A program made the translations under genes and the position numbers. A stretch of 15,213 bases of DNA from Calditrichota bacterium (GTDB taxonomy: Bacteria > Calditrichota > Calditrichia > Calditrichales > Calditrichaceae): contig JAJRSN010000206.1 in assembly GCA_024278715.1 (NCBI GenBank), positions 1 through 15,213 on the forward strand. Direction: 5' to 3'. This document shows positions 7,150 through 13,150 of this stretch, piece by piece. How positions within the stretch are numbered: position 1 is the stretch's first letter; each line of letters begins with the position of its first letter. Under the pieces are notes generated by a model. It worked only from the letters and a program-made list of their open reading frames with translations, ran no database searches and was not told the DNA's origin.

Positions 7150-9312
7150 ATGAAATCGCAGCGAAAAATCAAAATCGGAATTGATGTGGGCGGCACCTTT
7201 ACCCATGCCGTGGCGGTTGATATTGCGGATTATTCTATTGTGGGAAAAGCTTGCGTGCCCACCACTCACCGCGCAAAAGAAGGCGTCGCCCGCGGCGTGG
7301 TTGATTCATTGCACAGGGTGCTGGAAGAAGCTAAAATCGATCCGGACGAGGTGATCCTTATCGCGCATTCCACCACACAGGCTACCAACGCTCTGTTGGA
7401 AGGCGACGTTGCAACGGTGGGCATTATCGGCATGGGCAAAGGATTGCAGGGTAAAATTGCCGTCAGGGAGACAAATTTAAAGCACATTGAACTTGCGCCC
7501 GAAAAATTTCTTAAGACGCATCACACGTATTTAGATTTGGAAGAACCGTTAACACGCGAACGCGCCGTGGAAGCCGTCGATGCTCTCGTTTCAAAAGGTG
7601 CAGAGGTGATCGTTGCCAGCGAGGCGTTTGGCGTGGATCATCCCGAAAACGAGCTTCTTGTAAAAACAGTTGCCGAAGAAATGGGTTATCAGGCAACCGC
7701 AGCCAGCGAAATCACCAAACTTTACGGTCTGCGCATCAGAACCCGAACAGCAGCCATTAACGCCAGCATGCTGCCCAAAATGTTAGAAACAGCCAATCTC
7801 ACCGAAGAATCGGTTCGCAAAAGCGGAATTCGCGCTCCTTTGATGATCATGCGTTCCGACGGCGGAATTATGGACATTAACGAAATGCGCAAACGTCCCA
7901 TTTTGACCATGCTGTCCGGACCGGCGGCGGGCGTGGCTGCGGCTTTAATGTACGTAAAAATTTCCGACGGAATTTTCATCGAAGTGGGAGGAACTTCCAC
8001 CGATATTTCGGTGATTAAACACGGCAAACCGCAGGTTAAAACAGCCCGCGTCGGAGGACACCGGCTGTACGTGCGGACGCTGGATGTGCGGACATTGGGA
8101 ATAGCCGGCGGTTCCATGCCCCGCCTTTCCGGTAAAAAGATAATTGATGTGGGTCCCCGCAGCGCTCACATTGCTAATCTCGATTACATATCTTTTGCCC
8201 GGCGTTCCGATTTTGATTCGATTTCGATTCACACATTCCAGCCCCTGCCCGGCGATCCCAAAGACTATTTTTACATCACGACAACAGATGACGACAAACG
8301 TTACACCATTACTCCCACAGGCGCGGCTAATTTTTCGGGTTACGTAAAAATTACGGGACACGGTCTGGCAAACTTAAAGGCGCTTGAGAATTTTTTTAAC
8401 GCCTTTGCCGAAAAACTGGGGCAAAAACCTCAGGAACTGGCGCGCCAGATTCTGACCATCGCCGCCGAAAAAACCAAACCAACCATCCACCAACTGGCGC
8501 GTGAATACAAATTGGACGTCGATTTAATCAAGTTGATCGGAGGAGGAGGCGGAGCTCCGGCGCTTGTTCCTTTTACAGCCGAATACCTCGGTTTACCCCA
8601 TTCCATTGCCGAAAACACGGAAGTCCTTTCGGCTATCGGAGCGGCACTTGGCATCATCCGCGATACGGTCGAACGCACGGTAATTCAACCGACAGAAGCC
8701 GATATCTTGTCAATCAGGCAGGAAGCCGTGGAAAGCGTTCAATCAATGGGCGCCGTGCCCGAAAGCATTGAAGTAAGCGTGGAAGTGGATTCCAGAAACA
8801 AACGCCTGATCGCCATTGCAACGGGTTCCGGCGAAATGCGCATGCGCGATTTACAGCTAAAACCCAAAAGCGACGAAGAATTGTTGGCTTTGGCGGCGCA
8901 GATTTTACGCTGCGACGAAAACGATATTACCCTCAGCGGAAGAACATCTTATTTATCAGCCTTTACGGCGATTAAAACACAAACGCGGCTCTTTGGTCTT
9001 TTCCGCCGGCAATACCGCACAGTTCGCGTCATCGATCGCGAAGGAGTAATCCGGCTGCAGGTTAATGACTGCGAGGTCGTTCAGGTAACGGTGGAAGGCG
9101 TCCGTTCCGGTATTACCAATTTAATCGAAGAATTAACCACCTACGGCGACGCCGGTCCGCTGGTTCCCGATATTTTTCTTCTGGTTTCAGCGCGTATTAT
9201 CGACATGACCGGTCTGGTTGAAGCCGGTCAAATTACGGCGCTGGTGGACGTTGAATTAAAAAACATGCCCGCAAAAGAGTCCGTCGTAATTATTGCGGCT
9301 CGCAAACAGTAA
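7150..9312 (+). CDS. Hydantoinase/oxoprolinase-family (HyuA-like) ASKHA protein
   Basis: Cytoplasmic member of the HyuA/5-oxoprolinase family, whose known members use ATP to open lactam or hydantoin-type rings or carboxylate ketones, usually together with a HyuB subunit. In 720 residues the ASKHA nucleotide-binding marks are clear: IGIDVGGTFTHAVAVD (9-24), HSTTQATNALLEG (73-85), LSGPAAGVAAA (255-265), FIEVGGTSTDISV (276-288) and GGGGGAPALVP (464-474). In many HyuA proteins the third motif reads FDxGGTSxD; here the first acid is Glu (E278). The usual TDANLVLG-like segment is replaced by a divergent stretch around ITPTGAANFSGYV (387-399). Residues beyond about 520 form an extra part that I cannot assign. 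No HyuB gene is adjacent. The start has GGAAAA upstream. Substrate unknown; the permease in front and the acyltransferase behind (11-bp gap) are probably in the same pathway. Confidence 0.82.
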   Translation: MKSQRKIKIGIDVGGTFTHAVAVDIADYSIVGKACVPTTHRAKEGVARGVVDSLHRVLEEAKIDPDEVILIAHSTTQATNALLEGDVATVGIIGMGKGLQGKIAVRETNLKHIELAPEKFLKTHHTYLDLEEPLTRERAVEAVDALVSKGAEVIVASEAFGVDHPENELLVKTVAEEMGYQATAASEITKLYGLRIRTRTAAINASMLPKMLETANLTEESVRKSGIRAPLMIMRSDGGIMDINEMRKRPILTMLSGPAAGVAAALMYVKISDGIFIEVGGTSTDISVIKHGKPQVKTARVGGHRLYVRTLDVRTLGIAGGSMPRLSGKKIIDVGPRSAHIANLDYISFARRSDFDSISIHTFQPLPGDPKDYFYITTTDDDKRYTITPTGAANFSGYVKITGHGLANLKALENFFNAFAEKLGQKPQELARQILTIAAEKTKPTIHQLAREYKLDVDLIKLIGGGGGAPALVPFTAEYLGLPHSIAENTEVLSAIGAALGIIRDTVERTVIQPTEADILSIRQEAVESVQSMGAVPESIEVSVEVDSRNKRLIAIATGSGEMRMRDLQLKPKSDEELLALAAQILRCDENDITLSGRTSYLSAFTAIKTQTRLFGLFRRQYRTVRVIDREGVIRLQVNDCEVVQVTVEGVRSGITNLIEELTTYGDAGPLVPDIFLLVSARIIDMTGLVEAGQITALVDVELKNMPAKESVVIIAARKQ

Positions 9313-9323
9313 CGGGGAAAAGC

Positions 9324-10724
9324 ATGCGTCGCGCTTCAAATTTGGATGCTTTGCGCGGATTTGCCATTTTGACCATGGTGCTGACCGGAACCATCCCCTT
9401 TACCGGTCTGCCCGCCTGGATGTATCACGCGCAACTGCCTCCGCCGACCAGAGAATTCAATCCCAGTTTACCCGGCTTCACCTGGGTTGACCTTGTATTT
9501 CCTTTGTTTCTTTTCTGCCTCGGCGCCGCCATCCCCCTGGCTTTAAACCGGCGCTTGCAAAAAGAAACCTTAACCAAAACTCTGACCCACGTTTTTGAGC
9601 GCACCTTTTTATTGGCTTTTTTTGCCGTCTTTCTGTTTCATATCCGACCGCACATCATCAATCCGCAGCTTACCGATTCGGCGTGGATTTTAGCATTGAT
9701 CGGTTTTGCCGTCATGTTTGCCGTGTTTGTTCGACTGCCCTCCTCCTGGAGCGCAAAACGGCGTTATATTTTCAAAGCTGCATCGTGGCTTGCCGCTTTA
9801 ATTTTGCTCGTGCTTTTGAGATACCCGAACGGCGGCGGTTTTTCGCTTTACCGATCCGATATTATCATCATTGTTCTGACCAACGTTTATTTTTCCGGAG
9901 CGTTGATATGGATTTTTACCCGTGAAAATCATCTGATCAGGCTGGGAGTATTGGGTATTTTGATCGGCTTTCGGCTTGCGCACACTGAGCCAGGGTGGAT
10001 TCAGTGGCTTTGGGATTTCCGACCGTTGCCGTGGCTTTATTCCCTGTACTATCATCAGTATCTGTTTGTGGTCATTCCCGGGACAATTATCGGCGATTAT
10101 CTGATTTCATGGTTAAAGGAAGTGAATGAATCCGTTCAAAGTGAATTTTTTTGGTCGCGCCGAAAGCAGATTTTCATTGTTTTGCTCATGTTTGCTATTT
10201 TACTTGTCAATCTCATCGGATTGCAGGCTCGCTGGTTAATCTTCAATAATCTGGCGACATTGGGTTTGCTGTTAAGCGGGTGGTTTTTACTCAGGAACGG
10301 CAAGTCGCCGACCGAAAAATTCCTGAAAAAATTATTTCAATGGGCATGTTACTGGATGATACTCGGTCTGGTTTTCGAACCATACGAAGGGGGGATCAAA
10401 AAAGACCATCCGACGATGAGTTATTATTTGATTACTACCGCGCTTTCCATTTTTTTGCTGATGGGCTTTACGATTATTGAATCTCTCTTTAAAAAACCGT
10501 TTTGGTTCAAACTTTTGACGGGTAACGGGCGGAATCCCATGATTGCTTATGTGGGATTTGCCAACTTTATTTGGCCCCTTTTAAGCTTGACCGGTCTGGA
10601 GATAATAATCAATCAATGGACCACGGACCCGTGGATCGGATTTTTACGGGGTCTGGGTTACACCATTATTTTATCTTACCTCGTTTATTGGCTTTCCGAA
10701 AAGAAGATTTACTGGAAAACATAG
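9324..10724 (+). CDS. HGSNAT/NagX-like membrane acyltransferase (DUF5009-type)
   Basis: Multi-pass inner-membrane protein of the family of heparan-alpha-glucosaminide N-acetyltransferase and bacterial NagX, which move acetyl groups from acetyl-CoA across the membrane to amino sugars. The 466 residues show the N-terminal signature NLDALRGFAILTMV (6-19), a conserved-looking His (H35 in MYHAQLPP) where the family's acceptor histidine is expected, FTWVDLVFPLFLFCLGAAIPLAL (52-74), and near the end GNGRNPMIAYVGFANFIWP (400-418). There are about 10-12 hydrophobic helices. ATG at 9324 is preceded by GGGGAAAAGC and lies 11 bp after the HyuA-like stop, so it is co-transcribed. The H35 assignment is by eye. 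The actual substrate is unknown; the link to a ROK regulator is compatible with amino-sugar chemistry, but the HyuA-like neighbour is not typical of NagX loci. Confidence 0.78.
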   Translation: MRRASNLDALRGFAILTMVLTGTIPFTGLPAWMYHAQLPPPTREFNPSLPGFTWVDLVFPLFLFCLGAAIPLALNRRLQKETLTKTLTHVFERTFLLAFFAVFLFHIRPHIINPQLTDSAWILALIGFAVMFAVFVRLPSSWSAKRRYIFKAASWLAALILLVLLRYPNGGGFSLYRSDIIIIVLTNVYFSGALIWIFTRENHLIRLGVLGILIGFRLAHTEPGWIQWLWDFRPLPWLYSLYYHQYLFVVIPGTIIGDYLISWLKEVNESVQSEFFWSRRKQIFIVLLMFAILLVNLIGLQARWLIFNNLATLGLLLSGWFLLRNGKSPTEKFLKKLFQWACYWMILGLVFEPYEGGIKKDHPTMSYYLITTALSIFLLMGFTIIESLFKKPFWFKLLTGNGRNPMIAYVGFANFIWPLLSLTGLEIIINQWTTDPWIGFLRGLGYTIILSYLVYWLSEKKIYWKT

Positions 10725-10728
10725 AGAC

Positions 10729-11463
10729 TCATTGTTTTGCTTTTAAAGGCACTCTGAATCGTTTATCAAACAGCTCCGCGCTTACATCCAGCCCCAATTT
10801 TGAATAGACTTTTGCGGGAATCCCGATATCGGATAAAATTAAATCGCCCGTCTTTTCGGGCAAAAGACCCGTTTTGGGCAGAGCCATGGTCAATGTTTTT
10901 GAGGCGCGAATAAACTCTCCCGGAGTTTCTCCTGAAGTGGAATCCACTCCCGAAGGCGTGTGTAATGAAAGTTTTAGGGCGTCGGTCTGAGTTGCCCATT
11001 GAATCATTTCCAAGGCGGGACCGGAAGGAGCCTGTTTCAGGTTGTAACCAATTATGGCGTCCAAAATAATGGTTGGCTGTATTTTATTAAGATCGCTTAA
11101 AAGAACCTCGCTTCCGTTTGCCGCGCGGTAAATTTTGCGTTGAATCGCCGGCATCTCTCCAAGCCGATCCTGATTAGTAATGCAGAGGTAAACCTTCAAG
11201 CCGCGGTTAGCCAAATGTCGGGCGGCGCAAATGCCTCCGCCGCCGTTCCCGCCCGTTCCCGCAAGAATAAGATAGACGGCGTCTTTCCACCCATCGCCCA
11301 TTATTTCCATGGCGGTCAGTGCCAGGTTCCGACCGGCGTTTTCCACCATCTGGAACAGATTGGGTCCGGTCTCTTCCACCACAATTCGGTCCACTTCTCG
11401 CATTTGCTCCGTGGTTATCGCAGGAACCAAAATTCCGGTATCGGTTACAAATTCGCTAATCAT
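10729..11463 (-). CDS. YjeF_N-domain protein, NAD(P)H-hydrate epimerase-like, divergent
   Basis: Single YjeF N-terminal-type Rossmann domain of 244 residues. Family members epimerise damaged NAD(P)H hydrates for repair by the NnrD dehydratase; no NnrD domain is fused or adjacent here. Recognisable parts are TTEQMREVDRIVVEE (17-31), MVENAGRNLA (39-48), LAGTGGNGGGGICAARHLANRG (67-88), ILDAIIGYNL (133-142) and HTPSGVDSTSGETPG (168-182). Two motifs differ from the canonical enzyme: NNGGDG reads GNGGGG, losing the Asp, and the DxPSG region begins with His instead of Asp. It may be an epimerase variant or a domain with another ligand. ATG at 11461-11463 follows GGAG by nine bases; an in-frame TTG at 11478 lies upstream of that site and is less likely. 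Its end meets the end of the acyltransferase gene with 4 bp between stop codons and no visible terminator. Confidence 0.8.
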   Translation of the reverse strand: MISEFVTDTGILVPAITTEQMREVDRIVVEETGPNLFQMVENAGRNLALTAMEIMGDGWKDAVYLILAGTGGNGGGGICAARHLANRGLKVYLCITNQDRLGEMPAIQRKIYRAANGSEVLLSDLNKIQPTIILDAIIGYNLKQAPSGPALEMIQWATQTDALKLSLHTPSGVDSTSGETPGEFIRASKTLTMALPKTGLLPEKTGDLILSDIGIPAKVYSKLGLDVSAELFDKRFRVPLKAKQ

Positions 11464-11725
11464 CTTCAAATTCTCCAATACTTAGTCTGTTTTTGTTTAT
11501 CGGCAACGATTTCGCATCGCTTGCGCATTTTGTAAAAGGATCTGATTAAAGCTTCGGAACTAAATTTAAAATCTGTATCAAAAATTTGACGAATTATTTT
11601 TTTGCTCCGAATTAACGCCCTTTTTTTATGCTGCTCCTGTTAATTTTCAGTCACGTTTTTTGTTTTGCTTTCTAAATCTTAAGGAAAGCTAAAACTTTTA
11701 AATTGTACAAATAATTTTTCACAGG

Positions 11726-11739
11726 ATCAAATATTTGAT
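11726..11739. promoter_or_regulatory. Perfect 14-bp palindrome ATCAAATATTTGAT
   Basis: A fully symmetric AT-rich site 263 bp upstream of the epimerase-like gene. It could be an operator, but no promoter elements were found to tie it to a gene, and AT-rich palindromes arise by chance. Confidence 0.25.
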
Positions 11740-11790
11740 TTCATAGACATGTTTTTTTACAATGAAATCCCGCTCCCGGATGCGGTGTAA

Positions 11791-11952
11791 AGGGTTAAGC
11801 GTGTAAGGGTTAAGCGGCTTCTACGGTCACTTGTCATTCGTCACTTTGTCGCTAATTCGTTAATCGTTAAGCGTGTAAGCGTGCTTCTCCAAACTACGAG
11901 TCACGTACTTGTCACTCGTCACTCGTTACTTTTCACGCGTCACGACTTTGTT
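11791..11952. repeat. Heptamer repeat block 1
   Basis: Degenerate 7-nt words in broken register: GGTTAAGC/GTGTAAG/GGTTAAGC at 11793-11815; GTCACTT, GTCATTC, GTCACTT at 11826-11846; GTTAATC, GTTAAGC at 11859-11872; GTCACTC, GTCACTC, GTTACTT at 11911-11931. The words are the same as in blocks 2-4. Confidence 0.8.
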
Positions 11953-11975
11953 AAATATCGATTTATTCTGAATTT

Positions 11976-12028
11976 AAGACCCCCCTTTTAATTTCTCCCC
12001 TTCGAACGCCGAAGGCAAGGGGGGTCTT
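11976..12028. repeat. C-run/G-run palindromic element, copy 1 (short form)
   Basis: AAGACCCCCCTT (11976-11987) and AAGGGGGGTCTT (12017-12028) are perfect 12-bp inverted arms. Inside them CCTTCG (11999-12004) and CGAAGG (12010-12015) form a second perfect hairpin. The right part shares GAACGCCGAAG with copy 2, and about 50 bp downstream of the arm (TAATCAA, CCGC, CTTTGAAT-like words) are also similar between copies. It encodes nothing; it resembles small non-autonomous palindromic repeats spread in many genomes. Confidence 0.75.
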
Positions 12029-12108
12029 ATTAATCAAACCGCGCAGTATCTGAATTTTAGAATATTCCTAGTTAACAAAGTTTTGTTTTAAATTTATGTC
12101 ATTTAGTC

Positions 12109-12150
12109 ATTCGAATTTGTTTCGGATTTCGATATTCGAATTTCGGATTT
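12109..12150. repeat. Duplicated ATTCGAATTT / TTTCGGATTT words
   Basis: ATTCGAATTT occurs at 12109-12118 and 12134-12143, and TTTCGGATTT at 12120-12129 and 12141-12150. In the second copy the two words overlap. ATTCGAAT is itself a palindrome. A separate short-repeat family from the heptamers. Confidence 0.55.
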
Positions 12151-12225
12151 TTTTAGATTTATGATTTTTTTCTTCGGTCAACCTTTTCAATTTGTAATTT
12201 ATCTACAGGGCATAAATAAAATAAC

Positions 12226-12243
12226 CGCAAAGAACGCAAAGGA
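12226..12243. repeat. Nonamer pair CGCAAAGAA/CGCAAAGGA
   Basis: Two adjacent 9-nt units differing by one base. This small fragment resembles the CGCAAAG-type repeats found in intergenic regions of unrelated bacteria and archaea; that resemblance is from memory. Confidence 0.4.
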
Positions 12244-12301
12244 AAATGGCATTTTGTTACTAATTACGAATCACGGCTTTCTGCTTTCTGATAATTTTTT
12301 C

Positions 12302-12508
12302 TTTTGTCTTTTGTCTTTTATCTTACTTATCACTTGTCACTCGTTACTCGTCACCCTGTTACGCATTACGCATCACGCATCATGACCTTGTTACTCGTTA
12401 ATCGTTAAGCGTTAATCGTTAAGCGTTAAGCGTGCCTCTACGCATCACAACCTTGTCACTTGTCACTTTGTTACTCGTTATTCGTCACTTGTCACGCATT
12501 TGTCGCTT
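12302..12508. repeat. Heptamer repeat block 2 (longest)
   Basis: Starts with TTTTGTC, TTTTGTC, TTTTATC, TTACTTA (12302-12329), then GTCACTC, GTTACTC, GTCACCC (12336-12356), GCATTAC, GCATCAC, GCATCAT (12363-12383). Seven words follow in perfect register at 12390-12438: GTTACTC, GTTAATC, GTTAAGC, GTTAATC, GTTAAGC, GTTAAGC, GTGCCTC. After a gap come GTCACTT twice (12455-12468) and GTTACTC, GTTATTC, GTCACTT, GTCACGC (12470-12497). Units differ mostly at positions 2, 3, 5 and 6 while the 7-nt period is kept. Confidence 0.85.
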
Positions 12509-12540
12509 TTGCCTGAAGAGAGATGCCTTTGTTCCGGGTT

Positions 12541-12608
12541 AAAGATCCCCCCTTTTAATTTCCCCCCTTTTTCAAGGGGGGAACGCCGAAGACAAAGGGG
12601 GGCTTAAT
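12541..12608. repeat. C-run/G-run palindromic element, copy 2 (long form)
   Basis: Outer arms CCCCCCTTT (12547-12555) and AAAGGGGGG (12594-12602) enclose TTAATTT and an inner perfect hairpin CCCCCCTT (12562-12569) / AAGGGGGG (12574-12581), followed by GAACGCCGAAG as in copy 1. Compared with copy 1 it carries the extra inner G-run arm, so the two copies are long and short versions of one element. The downstream flank is also similar. Confidence 0.75.
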
Positions 12609-12665
12609 AATCAAGCCGCACATTCTTTGAATGTCTGGAATAATTCGTTAAGCATCTTCTCCATC

Positions 12666-12756
12666 CACTCGTCACACATTACGCCTTTGTTACTGGTTAC
12701 TCGTCACTTTGTCACTCATCACGCATTACGACCTTGTCACTCGTCACGCGTTATTT
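12666..12756. repeat. Heptamer repeat block 3
   Basis: GTTACTG, GTTACTC, GTCACTT (12689-12709), one extra T, then GTCACTC, ATCACGC, ATTACGA (12711-12731), and GTCACTC, GTCACGC, GTTATTT (12736-12756). Same vocabulary and period as the other blocks. Confidence 0.8.
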
Positions 12757-12804
12757 TTTCATCTTTACCCTGAAGGGCAAAGAAGAATGGAGGGGTCACT
12801 TATT

Positions 12805-12850
12805 CCCAGAAATAAATTTCCGGGCTACTATCGTTTCATTCCTGCGGAAT
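12805..12850. repeat. Two small adjacent hairpins
   Basis: CCCAGAAAT (12805-12813) and ATTTCCGGG (12816-12824) pair with one mismatch across a 2-nt gap. ATTCC (12838-12842) and GGAAT (12846-12850) pair perfectly around TGC. A third, CCCT/AGGG, lies at 12768-12777. None is followed by a T-run, so these look like repeat-derived structures rather than terminators. Confidence 0.4.
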
Positions 12851-12898
12851 TAAAATTAATCACATATCATTTTTTTTCTCTAAATTAAACACATTAAG

Positions 12899-12930
12899 CT
12901 CTAAACTTCTAAACCCCTAAACATCTAAAC
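12899..12930. repeat. Octamer tandem repeat, NYCTAAAC x4
   Basis: Four exact-period 8-nt units: CTCTAAAC, TTCTAAAC, CCCTAAAC, ATCTAAAC, differing only in the first two bases and followed by a fifth partial unit CTCT. The period is 8, unlike the surrounding heptamers. Confidence 0.75.
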
Positions 12931-12953
12931 CTCTGCTTATGTCCTCTGATCAT

Positions 12954-13022
12954 CGTAACTTTGTTACTTTGTCACTCGTTACTTGTCACGCATTACGTCT
13001 TAGTTACTCGTTACACGTCACG
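12954..13022. repeat. Heptamer repeat block 4
   Basis: GTTACTT (12963-12969), one extra T, GTCACTC, GTTACTT, GTCACGC (12971-12991), and after an 11-nt step GTTACTC, GTTACAC, GTCACG (13003-13022). It ends 42 bp before the predicted -33 element of the helicase promoter. Confidence 0.8.
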
Positions 13023-13064
13023 TTCTTATGCCAAAATTACTTTCCGAAAAAATTAATTAGGTTT

Positions 13065-13095
13065 TTTGAAATGTCGGTTGTATCTTATAAGTTTG
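13065..13095 (+). promoter_or_regulatory. Bacteroidota-type promoter of the helicase
   Basis: TTTG (13065-13068) is followed after 19 bp by TAAGTTTG (13088-13095), which fits the Bacteroidota primary-sigma consensus TTTG-n19-21-TAnnTTTG. The implied transcript starts near 13100 and has a leader of about 50 nt. No good E. coli-type -35/-10 pair with 16-18 bp spacing was found here. Whether this organism uses that consensus is inferred. Confidence 0.5.
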
Positions 13096-13115
13096 CGTAA
13101 ATCGATGATTTGCGC
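13095..13115. promoter_or_regulatory. Inverted repeat at the predicted helicase transcription start
   Basis: GCGTAAATC (13095-13103) and GATTTGCGC (13107-13115) pair over nine positions, with one G-T, around a 3-nt centre GAT. It overlaps the end of the predicted -7 element and the start site, where it could act as an operator or give a hairpin at the 5' end of the transcript. Function is inferred. Confidence 0.35.
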
Positions 13116-13150
13116 ATTTAGTTTTATTTTTTTGAATTCAAGGAGATTTT

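Larger units (their letters stand above)
11464..13150. other. 1.7-kb gene-free region packed with short repeats
   Basis: No reading frame here has a ribosome site and recognisable protein. The first 300 bp (11464-11760) are AT-rich and plain except for small palindromes TTGTACAA (11703-11710) and that at 11726-11739. From 11791 to 13022 the sequence is mostly repeats: four heptamer blocks, two copies of a C-run/G-run palindromic element, a TTCGAATTT/TTTCGGATTT pair, a nonamer pair, an octamer tract and short hairpins, each listed separately. The last 130 bp hold the helicase promoter and leader. A 74-codon open frame at 12161-12385 runs into the heptamer repeat and is not supported as a gene. 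Confidence 0.75.

Noticed and set aside
11464..11478. TTG at 11478 as start of the epimerase-like gene
   Set aside because: The GGAG ribosome site lies inside this extension, nine bases before the ATG at 11463, so the ATG is favoured.
11976..12028. Intrinsic terminator for a plus- or minus-strand gene
   Set aside because: The perfect hairpin is not followed by a T-run, is more than 500 bp from the nearest gene end, and recurs in variant form at 12541, so an interspersed repeat explains it better.
12161..12385. 74-codon open frame as a small gene
   Set aside because: It has no ribosome binding site, its translation is low-complexity and it runs into the heptamer repeat.
11791..13022. CRISPR array
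   Set aside because: Units are 7 nt, degenerate and contiguous; there are no identical 20-40 nt repeats with unique spacers and no cas genes.
11464..13150. Replication origin in the repeat-rich AT-rich region
   Set aside because: No DnaA-box cluster (TTATNCACA) was found by eye, and no dnaA, dnaN or partition genes flank it.
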